From Paralvinella palmiformis (lineage: Eukaryota > Annelida > Polychaeta > Terebellida > Alvinellidae), in the NCBI GenBank assembly GCA_025642065.1, contig JAODUP010000481.1, positions 588,501-652,500 of the forward strand: a stretch of 64,000 nt of DNA. The letters are read 5' to 3'. How positions within the stretch are numbered: the first letter of the stretch is position 1; each line of letters starts with the position of its first letter. Shown here one piece after another: positions 1 through 12,754 of the stretch. Made by a program: the position numbers and the translations under genes. The notes beneath the pieces were generated by a model. It worked only from the letters and a program-made list of their open reading frames with translations. It was not told where the DNA came from and made no database searches.

Positions 1-45
1 CTACTACTGCTACTACAACTACAACTACAACTACTACTACTACTA
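1..45. repeat. (CTA/CAA)n microsatellite at window edge
   Basis: Imperfect trinucleotide run of CTA, CTG and CAA units. A plus-strand LINE at 31,842 ends in a similar CTA run, so this may be the tail of an element lying off the left edge; that is inference. Confidence 0.8.
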
Positions 46-569
46 TATGCTCGGTTCTCATGTTATGATAGGGAATACATTTACCACAAATGCACACTTT
101 CACGATTTACCAAGATTATCAGATATAAGAAGTATTAAAAACATAGATTGGTGTGTAATATGTAAATCCATATCGCACTTGAAGCAATGCCAAGTAGATA
201 TTTTATTGAAACGCAACGTTAGTAGACAAGTTTTGGCTTTTGTACGATAGCTATTATTTTTCTGATAACTTCACGAAGAGTGAGTAAATATTATAAAGCG
301 AATAATTTAATTGACGTTTATCATCATTATTTGATTTGATAGTTTTGGTGAATCTGCCATCAGATCATTATTTTAGTTGAAACTGGACCGATAGTATAAT
401 TCGTGTGTAAGGGTATATATATATATATATATAGCTATTTTGGCAAACTATTGAGCAAAGGAAATAAGGTCAAAAGATTGTTGAAATATATTTTATTCTC
501 AAAATAATCTTTAAGCCTAGATGCTAGAGTTCTCTGACCTATTACGCTACCAACTCCAGCCACAAATTA

Positions 570-825
570 TCACTATTGGGTACAACGTCTATTTTAAAGA
601 GAACGATATCATGATGAAATTATTATAAAATGAGTTGATAAACAGAAGCATTATATCCCCATTATTCCAAAATTATAACAGATTTGAAAAGTTATTGGTT
701 TTGCTTAAGATATTTATCTTTATACTGTACGATGAGAGTTATCTCTGTGGTGTATGATGTGAAGAAACTGACGTGCTTAATCAAAATTAATGACGTAGTC
801 TGTTGTTATTGGCACTATGTAGTAG
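570..825 (+). repeat. Dispersed repeat family R1, copy A
   Basis: About 250 bases match 8,600-8,865 in the same orientation. Shared blocks include the run around 'cagaagcattatatc', 'ttattggtttt', 'gtacgatgagagtta', 'ctgacgtgcttaat' and 'ctgttgttattg'. No reading frame is conserved. The copy ends directly at a TAG-type microsatellite. Its class is unknown. Confidence 0.75.
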
Positions 826-955
826 TAGTAGTGGAAGTAGTAGTAGCAGAAGGAGTATTATTACCAGTAGCAGTAGTAGCAGTGGTGTGTGTAGTAGTGG
901 TACTAGTGTTAGTTATAGCAGTAATAGCAGTAATAAGATGGTGCTGGTTGTAATG
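819..955. repeat. Compound (GTA/TAG)n trinucleotide tract
   Basis: Degenerate GTA repeat with GGA, GCA and TTA variants. The overlapping open frames here (runs of Val or Ser) are by-products of the repeat, not genes. Confidence 0.9.
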
Positions 956-1035
956 GTGGTTGTCGTTGTCCTTGTATTAGTAATATTAGCTCCGGATCAT
1001 CATATAGGCACGTAATAAGGACAGCAATAACTTAA

Positions 1036-1272
1036 TCATAAAGTACATTTCACCAAAATGAATGGGAAAAAAGCAGCTGTCTAGTCAATACTGTCTATGC
1101 ATGCCCCCATCTAACAGATTAATTGATAACAGCGTGTGCTAAGCTGTGCCGAAAAAATGAACCCATAACATAAGCTTCACGCCTAGCTGAGTGTTGGAAA
1201 CTGTCTAAATATCAATTATAGATAGTTGTATTATTATTATGTTAATCATATCCTCGACCTTACAAATATTCG

Positions 1273-1290
<18 letters not shown>
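1036..1290 (+). repeat. Dispersed repeat family R2, copy A
   Basis: About 250 bases match the reverse complement of 6,672-6,920 at roughly 90% by eye. Shared blocks include 'ctaacagattaattgataac', 'aacccataacataagcttc' and 'gttaatcatatcctcgacct'. In both copies the same end abuts a (TA)n run. Non-coding; class unknown. Confidence 0.85.
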
Positions 1291-1344
<54 letters not shown>

Positions 1345-1470
1345 ATGTGTGTGTGTGTGGGTGCGTGTGTGTGTGTAATGAATTACAAGGCATTTCCCTT
1401 TACAGCAATAATTTATAAATGAATTAATAAAAAATTAGTTTCATGGTCTAACTGAGATTATATTTTACTG
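1272..1470 (+). repeat. (TA)n(TG)n block with 3' flank, tandem copy 1
   Basis: (TA)n passes into interrupted (TG)n, then a flank containing 'acaaggcatttccctttaca' that recurs in copy 2 about 400-425 bases downstream. A local tandem duplication that includes the microsatellite. Confidence 0.8.
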
Positions 1471-1670
1471 AATTGTCATCCAGTCATGTGTATACTTAAG
1501 TTGTATAAGTCTGGGAATATAATCGAAAGTAATGTAAATATTTATATTTATGTATATGTAATTGTCTATGTACTTACATGTACATGAAACGATTGTATTT
1601 ACCCGGAATGCAACTATGTGAAATATTATATATATATATTCTTAATATTATAAGATACTGCTTTTATATT

Positions 1671-1895
<225 letters not shown>

Positions 1896-3560
1896 GATGC
1901 TACTCCTATAAGTACTTGGGTTGACATTTAATGATGGCTATTAATGAAAGGTCTTTAATTCTTTGCTTCATGTGATTACTTTTAAATATCGCTATACCCT
2001 ATTGCCCAACATCACCACCAAATGACATATGTATTGATTTATTAAAACTAATAGTCAAAGAAGTATGTTTCATATGATATTGCTAGAAGCCAAGCCGTTA
2101 TTTCAAAGAAAGTCAATAAAAGCCTTACACAACATTAACCTAATCACACGTTAAAAGACATATGCTAATTAATATACAGTTATAGTAAAAGCGATCATTA
2201 GTTTCAAAAATTCGATTAGCTTAAAATAATAATTATAAAATCTCTATTTAGTTAGAAATATGCACTTGAAGTGTTTTCTTTCTCCTACTAGATATAATAC
2301 GTATTTCATCTGATTGTTTAGTTTATAATAGGATTCTATTTTAGACTGAAATTAGAGTTTTATGTTTGTGTGTGAGTCTCTGTATCTTTTGTATCTGGTC
2401 GTGTGTGTGTGTGTGTTCGTGTCTGTGTGTTTGTGTGTGTGTGTATGCGTGTGTCTCTGTGTTAAGAGTGTCAAATTCATATCCAATAACTAATTTATCT
2501 CTCTCTTTTTTTGTTTACACAATACTTAGTTAGCGTTAATCAGATCGGATATCCTTTTTAAAATTCTGAGAGTCGATTTGGGGTGAAGTTAGCATTGGAA
2601 AAGGAAGGTCTTTAAATCACAAAATATACAAATGGAAGCTGTACTCCAGTAGATTCTTAGTATATGTGTGAAGAAATTTCAAATCTGGAAATATTAAAAT
2701 AGTGTTTCTTTTCAAAATGAAATTTATGATAGTATTTGTTTTTTAAATATTCTATAACAATCGATATGTTACATCTGCGCGGTCAGGTAAACACAACACA
2801 GTATTCAAACAATCATATATATATTTCCACGTTAATACACCAGCGGACCACACCAATATATCACCAATTATCTATTTATAAGGTGATTTGATGTTATTGT
2901 GGCTCGCTGTTGTCTTGAGGTGGATATCATCTGAACTCATTTGAAATTCGACAGATATTCACATTCTTATTTTATATACATATCTACCTCGGTTGCCACA
3001 ACGTTGGGCAACTATAATATTAATATAACATCTCTTTGTCAACATATATAATGTAGTGATTATGGTTTTGTTATACGAGAAGCTTACAATATAGAAGAGT
3101 GTCGCACTTCATGATCTAACAGTGACATGCGGGAACGTACACACCAACGCGCACACACGCACTTGCACGGAGAAATACAAAACTACACACATACAAATAG
3201 CTATCACAATGATTGTTGAGTGGAACAACAATCGGACATACACAATCAAGAGCCATAACCTCAAATGCCATTGTTGGTATCAGATCTATTACATTAGTCA
3301 CTCTTAGTTATCTATCTATTAGTCTTCTACTCTTCTTCCTTTTATGTTACAGTTAGCTTCAGAGGTGACAGTCAGCTGACAATAGACCAGACTGAGAGGT
3401 AGACGTAAAAGCTTTGACAATATCATAATGCGTCGAGGTGATGATTGATCATCACAGGTTAATGTTAGATGTAGAGATGGTAGTAAGCATTGAGCTGTAA
3501 TCAGTCATCAAATATTGAATTATGGCAAATAATAAGTACATGATATGTTAGAGTACGAAT
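1896..3560. other. No gene seen; interrupted TG tract
   Basis: AT-rich sequence with no recognisable protein or RNA. The only structure I see is an interrupted (TG)n tract at about 2,360-2,463. Open frames near 3,116-3,307 overlap on opposite strands, are near 60 codons and resemble nothing I know. Confidence 0.6.
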
Positions 3561-3562
3561 TC

Positions 3563-3585
3563 ACCCACACACACACACACACAGA

Positions 3586-3622
<37 letters not shown>

Positions 3623-3634
3623 ACACACACGCCG
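3563..3634. repeat. (CA)n(GA)n(CA)n compound microsatellite
   Basis: CA run, then a GA run from about 3,582 to 3,619, then CA again. Confidence 0.95.
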
Positions 3635-4522
3635 ATGTAAATTGTTATAAGAGTGACGAGTAGGTCATAGTATTTATTGGATTTGTATGTTTATGAGGTA
3701 TTTGACCCTCCAGGAAATATCACAAGGCATATTATGCTGCGGTTGAGAAAGTTCCGTTTTCTATGCGTGGAGACCATATTTCCCGGTCCCTGCATTCAAG
3801 AAAAGTTGATCTAGAGCTGTATAATCCATTTACTATTTGCGTCTTTGGGGGGACGCCGTTTAAGTATCTGGCCTGGTTATCCAGCATTTAAATGACTATA
3901 GCAGACACAGTACGCTCTTAAAGCATTGTAAGTACTCCTGACTCAGGAATAGAAACACTGCATCGCATCTCGAGCGGTGCCATTGGACAGAGCTCGCGCG
4001 GTTGGTGTGTTTTATATAACAACTTATACAATTCACCTTGGTTGTATGTGGGAATATAATTATCTTTCCTAGGTCCAGTTATGTCCAGTTTGTACTATGA
4101 CATTCAAGATTAGCTCTAATCTGCTTGTCATAAATAACATATAAGAACTACAATAGCATAAATTAGGTCAGGTTTGAAAATAATAACATAGTTTAAAAAG
4201 TACCAAAGCTATGACGGCTAATACGATCTGCTTCAGCGCAGATGTCAGTCTTTTAATAGTAATTAAGATAAACAGTTTTAATAGTAGTCGCTTCATGACA
4301 CCTGCCCGTTGTAAAAACTGATCTTTGAAGACAGTGACAATTGGGTTATATAGTTTATATAGTATTGCTTTGAAGAAAGATACAGCAATTAGAAATAGCT
4401 ATAAATAGGGCTGCTTAGATAATTAATCTAAACATTCTCACTACTGCCGTGATCTGACTTGAGTATTCTACTCCCAAACTCCACGCCTGTAGGTGATTCG
4501 CCTTTTGTTTTTGCTTGGCGGC
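3635..4522. other. No gene seen
   Basis: Unique-looking sequence, locally less AT-rich around 3,740-4,010. No domain or RNA recognised. Confidence 0.5.
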
Positions 4523-4740
4523 TTAGGGACTGGTGAGACATTACACATGTCTCAGCAAGAAAAGTCGCCACTCTGGATTCAGTCCCCTGAAGAAACGTCC
4601 AGAGTTTGAATTCACGGTTCGAGATTTATCTCAGCAAGAAAAGTCGCCACTCTGTATTCAGTCCCCTGAAGAAACGTCCAGAGTTTGAATTCATGGTTCG
4701 AGATTCTCTGTGCCTGTGCCTTATTATACACAGTTAAAAC
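4523..4740 (-). repeat. Dispersed repeat family R3, copy A, with internal 79-bp duplication
   Basis: Matches the reverse complement of 51,668-51,808. The core, from 'ctcagcaagaaaagtcgcc' through 'ggttcgagatt', occurs twice here with a 79-base period (units begin at 4,551 and 4,630) but once in copy B. One end has a perfect 7-bp hairpin, TGAGACA/TGTCTCA, at 4,534-4,554. The other end abuts a (CA)n microsatellite, as in copy B. Read on the minus strand, about 33 codons stay open in both copies (including 'KLWTFLQGTE'), which may be chance. Class unknown; a SINE or microsatellite-associated element is possible. Confidence 0.8.
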
Positions 4741-4875
4741 ACACACACCCCACACACATACATACATGCATACACTTACACACACACTCACACAAACACA
4801 CAAGCACACACATACATACACATAAACAAACACACACATACATACATACATACATACATACATACATACACACAT
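4738..4875. repeat. (CA)n / (CATA)n microsatellite
   Basis: CA-rich tract passing into perfect CATA tetranucleotides. Open frames across it are repeat artefacts. Confidence 0.95.
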
Positions 4876-5488
4876 ATCACATGTATAGGGCTGTTTTTGT
4901 CTCTGAGTGAGTGTGTTTATAGTATTTGTTCATTTGATATATTCAACAAAATAGTTCAACCTTCATTATTTATATTATTGCTTGTATTTAGAGCAATTTT
5001 TATTATCAAACAAAATTCACCGTTATTTAGTTGATCAATATATTAACTCGGCTAAAAATAAACCTGGAGTATTCCTTTATTTAACATTATTCCTGTTTGT
5101 CCATACGGAGAGGAATATGGTGTAAATGTGAAGTTTTGAATCTGACTTTTGGCTAGTCAACAGATCGTAAAACAATTCGCCTTCACTAAAATCGTTTACC
5201 ACAGAAATATTGCTCCTCACATTTTGTATGTCTAACGTAAGCCAATGTAGCCAGAATTAAAAACGATGGATGTTGTCATTTATATATTACTCCCTAAGAC
5301 CACCATGTTGGGGCTTATAACAACATTTCTTTAAAAAAAAGGTGTCGCTGAGGAACAGATATCCGGCGGTGATGGAGTGAACAACAACATGTTGATGTCG
5401 TCCCCTCTGGTGGTACTCAATCTCTGAATAATGTTTTTTTTTTCTTTCTGAACATTTATATCCTTAAAGAAAATTACCTAATTAGCAC

Positions 5489-5490
<2 letters not shown>
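4876..5490. other. No gene seen
   Basis: AT-rich, with a slightly GC-richer island at about 5,340-5,420. Nothing recognised. Confidence 0.5.

Positions 5491-5575
<85 letters not shown>
5491..5575. repeat. (TA)n microsatellite
   Basis: Uninterrupted TA dinucleotides, about 42 units. Confidence 0.98.
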
Positions 5576-5577
<2 letters not shown>

Positions 5578-6414
5578 CATTATAATATTACCGAAACATA
5601 ATAACATAATTGATGTATTTGTTGAATATATGTGTGGGCGTATGTGATAAGTATAAATGGCACACTAACGTTGTTTCTATGTGTTTATTTCTGAAGTTGT
5701 AGTTGGTGGTGAATATTAAAGGAATAATGCCATTGCAGGATAACTGTTATGGATTACACTAGTTACTTTTAGGGTAAGATTAGGTTTCCAGGTTCAGAGA
5801 TTATTCAAACAATTGTCACATCAATTCTATACACACACGTATATAACGCACGTAGGTTTCTTATAGGACACCTAGCTTTAATTTCTGCAATAGTTATGCT
5901 TGTTACTTAAGACTATAACAATTCGTGTTTTATATATCTAGTATTAAAAGCTCAATTGGAATTAATTGATAACCAGTAGTTTCTAAAGAAAGAAAAGTTG
6001 TTTGAGATCAACTAAATGGAGCTTTTGGGTATGGGCAGTAAATGTTATTGATTGAACATAAAATTAGCAAGAAATATATCTTTGTAAAAGGTTCCAATAT
6101 TACCCAGTGATTTATTAAATACTAAAACATGTTTCAAATATTTATAAAAAAAGATGAAAAGTGTAAACATATTTTCTGTCGTCCATTAATATCCTCTGAG
6201 AGGAAAATGAATATAAGATGGGAGATATCAGAGCATTCACTAAAAGTTATAATTACTTTGCTTGACATTAAATCTATTAATATCCATCTTGTAACATATA
6301 TTCCCAATGCTATTATTTCTTGTGCACCATATTATAGAATTAAGCACAGTTCAATAATAATAGGCAAAATAAGGTAAACCTCATTGATAGTAATGAAGAA
6401 CATATTTGCAATTC
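5576..6414. other. No gene seen
   Basis: AT-rich sequence. An 82-codon open frame at 6,129-6,377 has low-complexity composition and no familiar motif. Confidence 0.5.
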
Positions 6415-6605
6415 CTTCTGATGTGTCATATATTAATTGCTACGAGTGACAACAAAGGAAGTATAGCACTCGTAGCGTAGACAGATGCATCTTTTAGCAA
6501 CGGCATAATGATATTGCTGAATGTCGTTAAAGTATCTGTGAATAGTCGTTTGGAGAATTATCGGTCATTTTCTCTTGTTCAAACACCGAACAGACTATTG
6601 TTATG
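6415..6605 (+). repeat. Dispersed repeat family R4, copy A
   Basis: About 185 bases match the reverse complement of 23,493-23,682 at roughly 80%, including 'gtgtcatatattaattgc', 'agatgcatctt', 'tgaatagtcgtttgg' and 'aattatcggtcattt'. A weaker partial copy lies at 50,370-50,480. Non-coding; class unknown. Confidence 0.8.
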
Positions 6606-6609
6606 ATAT

Positions 6610-6610
6610 T

Positions 6611-6680
<70 letters not shown>
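6610..6680. repeat. (TA)n microsatellite
   Basis: TA run with one AAA interruption. It joins R4 (left) to R2 (right). Confidence 0.95.
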
Positions 6681-6683
<3 letters not shown>

Positions 6684-6920
6684 ATGTTTGTAAGGTCGAG
6701 GATATGATTAACATAATAATACAACTATCTATAATTGATATTTAGACAGTTTCCTACACTCAGCTAGGCATGAAGCTTATGTTATGGGTTCATTTTCTCG
6801 GCACAGCTTAGCACACGCTGTTATCAATTAATCTGTTAGATGAGGACATGCATAGACAGTATTGGCTAGATAACTGCTTGTTTTCCATTCATTTTGGTGA
6901 AATATACTTTATGATATGAC
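6672..6920 (-). repeat. Dispersed repeat family R2, copy B (inverted)
   Basis: Reverse complement of 1,036-1,290, again starting at a TA run. The two copies form a long inverted repeat about 5.4 kb apart. Confidence 0.85.
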
Positions 6921-8599
6921 ATGACAATGATACGACACGAAAAGACGGTGCAGCCATCTTTCTAACTGTCCTGAATGGAGATATTGAGGTGGCGTTTCCG
7001 ATCTTATCTGGGCAGTATATATCGCAATTATATATGATTAGACGTGTAGTTGATATATTGGCTACGCATGACATTTTGACATATAATCTACTTTATTGCT
7101 GTTCAAATATATTCCTAGACAAAGCTGAAAATGTCACATCACACAAAAATATACATACAATATTGGATGCCACATTGATGATAAAATTCCCCGATGACAT
7201 AAGTCGGGAAACAAGCATTTGTACCTATAAATGACTTCGTATATAGCGATTTCGCAATGACCATCAGATGAACGAAGAGGCATAAACATAATAACTGGAT
7301 ACACCACCATTGTGATAAGTTCTCACCGAACCAAAATTAATTAAAATGGCTAAGCAGTGTTAGCCAGTGTATTTGTAACGAAGTTTGGTGTAAATGGTTC
7401 ATTTTTTTTCCAATCTGTATAGCTTTCTATCTAGTCATTGCGTTAACAATTCTTTTTCGCGCTATCGTAATTGGTGCAATGACGGGTAACAAGCGACATT
7501 TTGTCACTAAAAATTACTGATGGCCGGAAATATGTATCTTAGTTTGGAGGAATTCAATGATTAATGGAATTATTCATGTTCAATCTTTATAAAGTTTGCG
7601 ATTAATTATAACATTTTAAGGTTTTAGCATTTGCTTTAGATATTAATGCCAATTTGTATCAATTACGATATGTACATAGAATAACTTTAACAATACTGGA
7701 AAAGTGTATGAATTTCACAACTCTAATCATAATCTATACATTAAAGTTAATAAATAGGTTTTCCCAGGTCAACGCTAATAATTTATTCTATGCACCTTAG
7801 GTAACAGAAATGTGACTAATAGCGTTAGTATGATATACAATTTCGCACTGACCATTGACTAATCGCTATTCCACTCATATCACTCATATTAAATATTTTG
7901 TTGCCATGACGCATTTTAGATTGTTGTTTTTTCTACGGATAAAGTATTTGCTAACTCGCTTCAAGTTTCTATTTGTTTGTTTATATTTTTACAAAAGCGT
8001 GAATTACATAGTATGCTCATTCAAGTATGCCCAGTCTTTTTATTAAGTTTCTTTATTTCTTTGTTTCTTTTCTTTAATCATGAAACTAAGTAATCATATT
8101 GTTGATACTATAATGACTGCCTCATAGGATTATATGTTTCATGCATACAAAAACTACCATATTGTATTTAACTCAACTTGACGCGTAATGACTACCCTTC
8201 GTTTTGGTTTTCGATATATCTTACCTGATTTAAATATAAAGCTGATTTTTGACTAATCTTATTTATTTTATATTTTACCACGCTCTGCTACTTACTATGT
8301 ATATAGTCACGACATTCTACTAAAAATCCTTCAATCATTTAACGGATTAGTTTTCAATGGGATTTTATTATAAATTACAATCTAGCACTCAGATAATCCT
8401 TTACTCTAATGTGATTCGAACTGTTTTATGGCGACATATATTTGTACAGAACATTACCTTGAAAAATAATCAACAAAGGTAACAAGGTCAAATGAAACAT
8501 GGAACATCACTTAGTCTTAAGCTATGAATCAAAGTCCAGGCCTGGAGTTATGTGTTCAATTCCGCTATCTGTTTCACCCACGGTGGCGTTCAGTACAGA
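6921..8599. other. No gene seen
   Basis: AT-rich. A frame open from about 6,917 to 7,234 (roughly 105 codons) has a fairly varied composition but no motif I recognise, no good start and no clear splice sites. A short phrase 'atttcgca(a/c)tgaccat' recurs near 7,245 and 7,840. Confidence 0.5.
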
Positions 8600-8865
8600 T
8601 TGCAACGTTTATTACCTTGAGCAGGTTATTATATTTGAATGAAAATATAATGAAGTGAGTTGACTACGGTCAGACCAGAAGCATTATATCATCATAATAC
8701 CAAGATTATTATAACGGATTTCAGACGTTATTGGTTTTGGTCAAGCTATTTACCTTTATATTGTACGATGAGAGTTAACCCTGAGGGGCATGATGTGATT
8801 GAAGGAACTGACGTGCTTAATGAATATTAATAATGTGGCCTGTTGTTATTGCCAATATGGCTGTC
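8600..8865 (+). repeat. Dispersed repeat family R1, copy B
   Basis: Direct-orientation match to 570-825. Weaker similarity may extend left towards 8,460. As in copy A, a TAG-type tract follows, here about 200 bases further on. Confidence 0.75.
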
Positions 8866-9059
8866 AGGGGTATTATAGACCAAATGATATATAAGTTGTT
8901 TCCTGCGTTACCTAACCGGGTTTATAATTCTGTATAAATACAGTTATTTGGTGCCCAGCCATCAGAAACAATATGGAAATAAATCGCTATCATCGTGCTA
9001 CCTTTACTATTAATAATGTTAATGCAACAAAAAGAATAGCAATGGCAACAGCAAGAACA

Positions 9060-9360
9060 TAACTTATTATTATTATTATTATTGTAGTTTTAGTAATAAT
9101 AATAGTAGTAGTAGTAATAGTTGTAAAAGTAGTAATAGTAGTAGTAGTAGTTATTGCAGTGTTAGTATTATTGTTATTAAAATTATTAGTATTAGTAGTA
9201 GTAGTAGTAGTAGTAGTTTTAGTAGTAGAAGTAGTAATAATAGTAGTAGTAGTAGCAGCAGCAGTAAGACTAGTAGTATTTATTTTAAGATTTGTATTAC
9301 GACTAACAACAACTGCTATTACTTCTACAACAACAACAACAACTACTACTACTACCTCAA
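9060..9360. repeat. Compound (TTA/TAG/CAA)n trinucleotide tract
   Basis: Degenerate trinucleotide array in three blocks: TTA, then TAG/GTA, then CAA/CTA. Long open frames on both strands (poly-Val or poly-Thr) come from the repeat. Confidence 0.9.
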
Positions 9361-9654
9361 CTACTATTACTGTAATTGCCAATGTATCTACTACCAGTAT
9401 CATTGTTACTATGGCGTATGCTACTACTGTTGCTGTTATTTGTGCTCGTTGTAAAATGACTGTTGTAATGTAACACTTCGTGTCGTGCAACAAAATGTGT
9501 ATTATCAATATGTGAACAGTTTGGGTAGGAGTATAAAGTCAAATTTAGTTCAGATAAAAGTCATATTACAGTATGTAGATATGCATACGTTGTACCAAGA
9601 GGTGACTTTGTCATGAATGGGTAAGTTATCCTATTACTGAATTATGTGACACAT

Positions 9655-10155
9655 TTGGGTCACGATATTGGTAACAAATACTGAATGCAAAAAGTTGGTA
9701 ATTGATAATGTCATTAGTGATTTAATTACCCATAGCAATTTTGTTTTATCAAAATTTGGCTCTTGTGACAGTAATATACATAATTATCCATTTCGAACAT
9801 ATTGTACAAGTTACTATGGCTCTCCGCTTTTGAGCTTGTCTGATAACTATATTGAAAGATTTTATTGTAACTGGCGAAAATGTGTTCGACGTGTTTCGAA
9901 TGTTCCTCGAAACACACATTGTAGAGTGGAAAAATAGTGAAATACAGTTATTGTCAAGATTTTTAAAGTTTTACCTTTGTGTTATGAATAGTGAAAATCA
10001 TATTGTGTCAATTTATGCTAAGGTATGTGTCACCTCATTATCCGTTGTTGCTAGAAATAGACGCATGTTACTATATAAATTAAATGATGATGGTCAAATT
10101 TTGGAAAAACCTAAATATATTATTAAGAAACAAACTTGTCTCAACAGACGGTGAC
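9655..10155 (+). pseudogene. LINE reverse transcriptase C-terminal fragment (clade unassigned)
   Basis: Two overlapping plus-strand frames (9,668-9,937, then 9,852-10,154) read as one protein broken by a frameshift near 9,930. The first contains 'SYYGSPLLSLSDNYIERFY' followed by an Asn-Trp-Arg-Lys segment and 'NTHC'; the second continues with 'SRFLKFYLCVMNSENHIV'. I recognise this as the region after the reverse transcriptase core of some invertebrate non-LTR retrotransposons, where a Tyr-Gly-Ser, Phe-Tyr, Trp-Arg and Thr-His-Cys pattern recurs. No catalytic motif or endonuclease is present, so it is a 5'-truncated dead copy. It differs from the L2-like and Rex1-like families elsewhere here. 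The family name is not known to me. Confidence 0.6.
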
Positions 10156-10159
10156 GATA

Positions 10160-10912
10160 ACATTGCTTAGAGAAAAGCATCTGACATCAAAGAATTGTAT
10201 TTAATGAGAGATGATTCAGTATATACAGTGTTAGGTAATAATGAAATATTTACTTTGCTATATGACCTATGATACTACATGTCTAATAATATATGAATTT
10301 TAATGGAGCTCCTGTTTTTTTTTTGCTTTTTTCTTCCTTTTCTTTCATCACTATATCATGTTTCATGTTTCTGCACTATCTTGTATTATTGTACTGTATA
10401 CATATGTATAGTATGAATAAATTATAGATATAAACATATATCAATAGCAAATTAATTATAAAAAAACAGATGTTGCTGATAATATATACATGTCTTTTAG
10501 AGACAGAAGACAAGATAGCACAACACATACCCAGCAGCCCTTATGGTATGACTCCTTGACATGATACACATAGGAAGGATTAGGGTTTCGCTCAGTAAAT
10601 ATAACTGTGTGATAGGTGTTAATATTTGGTCTGAAAAGGTATATGGTGAACTTGGTGATGCGCAAATATAACAGAAGAACAATTTAATGTTCGTTGATTG
10701 TTGTTATTCTATCTGATTTTATATTGTTTCACTGATGATGGTTTGTCAGAAGATCTTTCCTATTGGCTGAAATCTGGCAAATAATGAAACAACAGAAATG
10801 TTACGTGAATTTAAAATCAAATATAGTTTAGAATAATAACATGAAGGAAGTATGAATTTCTTTTCCTCTCACTGCGCCAGCCTGTAACACTTCGATAAAC
10901 AACCACACACTC

Positions 10913-10914
<2 letters not shown>
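10160..10914. other. No gene seen
   Basis: AT-rich, possibly including the 3' untranslated end of the preceding LINE fragment. Nothing else recognised. Confidence 0.5.
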
Positions 10915-10994
<80 letters not shown>

Positions 10995-11075
10995 GCACAC
11001 ACACACACACACGCACACACACACACACACACACATACACACACACACACACACACAAACACAGACAGACACACG
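10915..11075. repeat. (CA)n microsatellite
   Basis: CA repeat with a few GCAC and TAC interruptions. Poly Cys-Val open frames on the minus strand are artefacts. Confidence 0.97.
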
Positions 11076-11645
11076 CATTTGATTGATCTTAGAAATAAGT
11101 TCACAATGAGAGAGAAATAACGGATATATTCCCCATAGCTTGGTACATATTGTATTAACAGTTTGATTGTGATTTGCAACACATAATACAATATAAATAT
11201 TTTATGTTTTGTAGACGACCAATAAACAAATTATGACAGAGGTGAAAATATAATGGTAATGGCGCTTCCGTGTGGTGGGATGTCTTGTTCAAGGAGTGCA
11301 GTTTGAAGTACATGTTTGGGCATCTTCGGGTTTATCGATCGATAACAGTCTACATGTATGTCTTTAGTGATAGTTTCATAGAATACGCGTTTTATATTAA
11401 TAATCTGGTTAGCGGACAGGTATGCATGTAAATCAGATATGATTGTGCTATCAACTTCTAAACATCGAATTCAAAGCGTACGCAACCGGAGATACTTCCG
11501 AGACGGATTTGCAAATACGAACTACATGTAAGAAAGATAGCTGTGAATTCACAACAACAAAGAACTCAAGAGAATGAGATAAAAAGGTGATGTTAGAAAA
11601 CGTTGTCAAAAAGGATGATTAGAGATAACTCTACCTATCGTACTC
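11076..11645. other. No gene seen; possible LINE 5' region
   Basis: Unrecognised sequence directly before the Rex1-like LINE. It could hold the 5' untranslated part of that element, but I see no proof. Confidence 0.4.
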
Positions 11646-11649
11646 TTTG

Positions 11650-12640
11650 AAAATGAGCAATCTACGAACAATAAAGTCGATGCAATATATGCAAGAGCAA
11701 AAGTTTGACAGAATATCGTGATTCATTTGTTCTGTGTTTCTCTGAAACTTGGCTCAGCCCAGATATCCGAGATGGCTATCTTGATAACCTTAATATAATT
11801 CGTGGTGAAACTATTGATCTATCTCTTCGTAACATATCTAATGCAAAATAATCAATGTTACTAGAAATATCCATTAGATACATCATATCACAACCTAGTT
11901 CTTATATGACCATAAGATAATATAAGAGAAATCTTTATTTCAGTTCGGTAATACATACACAACTAAAATTAGCTAAGGTGATCCATGATACAACATATAA
12001 CGGATGAACATGTAAAATAATTGATATTGTTTAATACACTCAATATTAATAATGTACTGTAATTTGCTATAATGTGGTAGCACCATTTTATAATACCAAA
12101 CGCAAGAGTGAGAAAATAGCAACAAGAGTGGTAAAAATGTGGGATTTAGATAGAGTAGATACATATTTATCAATTCCTCTTAATCAACTAAATAATTCGT
12201 TGATTCAGTATATGAATGCAAAAAACGTTGGAGAACAAAACCTGGTGACACCCAAAACTGAGAAATATTTCTCAAATAACAAACCATGCGTTACAAAATA
12301 ATTAAAGGATAAGTTAAAAGAAAAGGTTTCCTCAAGCCCACAGTAAAATAAAACTAAACACTCCCCAGAATGCACGAGATAAGGAAATTAGGATCTGCAC
12401 TTCTTTTCTTAATATATACAAATCTACTAGAATCCCTATATGAAAACAAGAGCACGTTAATTATGCTGATGATATTGTTATTGGTTTAGTTGAAAACAAT
12501 CATATTATTAACTATCAAAAACAGGTTATTGATTTTGTTTCATGATGTAATTATCACAGTATAATCTGGAATGAAAAAGGAACTAGGTAACTAATATTTC
12601 TTAAAGGTCACATGAAAAGGGTTCCTAAGTTAGTCAAAAT
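11650..12640 (+). mobile_element. Rex1/Babar-like LINE, 5' piece (endonuclease to RT active site)
   Basis: Broken plus-strand translation of a non-LTR retrotransposon. Around 11,726-11,765 the text 'FVLCFSETWLSP' gives the apurinic endonuclease signature with its catalytic Glu. At 12,074-12,301 an open frame carries a linker with 'KMWDLDRV' and, at its end, 'NNKPCVTK', typical of the segment between endonuclease and RT. At 12,462-12,473 the RT catalytic motif YADD is readable, followed by a Cys-Asn-Tyr-His phrase. The stretch between the linker and YADD is much too short, so most of the RT palm is deleted, and stops are frequent. The C-terminal part of the same family resumes at 15,096, beyond a minus-strand L2 element. 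The Rex1-type label is from memory; a CR1-superfamily LINE is the safer statement. Confidence 0.7.
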
Positions 12641-12720
12641 GTCAGTGCTTTTTATTAAAATCCATTTCAGTCAAATATATAATTTATTTATTTCCCAATG
12701 CTTTAAAGCTTGCCTTGCTA

Positions 12721-12752
<32 letters not shown>

Positions 12753-12754
12753 TA
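12721..12754. repeat. (AAT)n microsatellite, LINE tail
   Basis: About 11 AAT units, directly at the 3' end of the minus-strand L2-like element. Confidence 0.95.

Noticed and set aside
819..1015. Open frames rich in Val or Ser
   Set aside because: They come wholly from a GTA/TAG trinucleotide tract; other frames on the same bases are open too.
6917..7234. About 105-codon plus-strand frame with varied composition
   Set aside because: No recognised domain, no good start, no clear splice sites, and it begins at the edge of repeat R2. A protein search of this frame would settle it.
8990..9508. 172-codon minus-strand frame, among the longest in the window
   Set aside because: Over half is a poly-Thr/Asn run from the trinucleotide array and the rest has no motif.
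12074..12301. 75-codon frame that could look like a small gene
   Set aside because: Its content and neighbours place it in the linker of the Rex1-like LINE.
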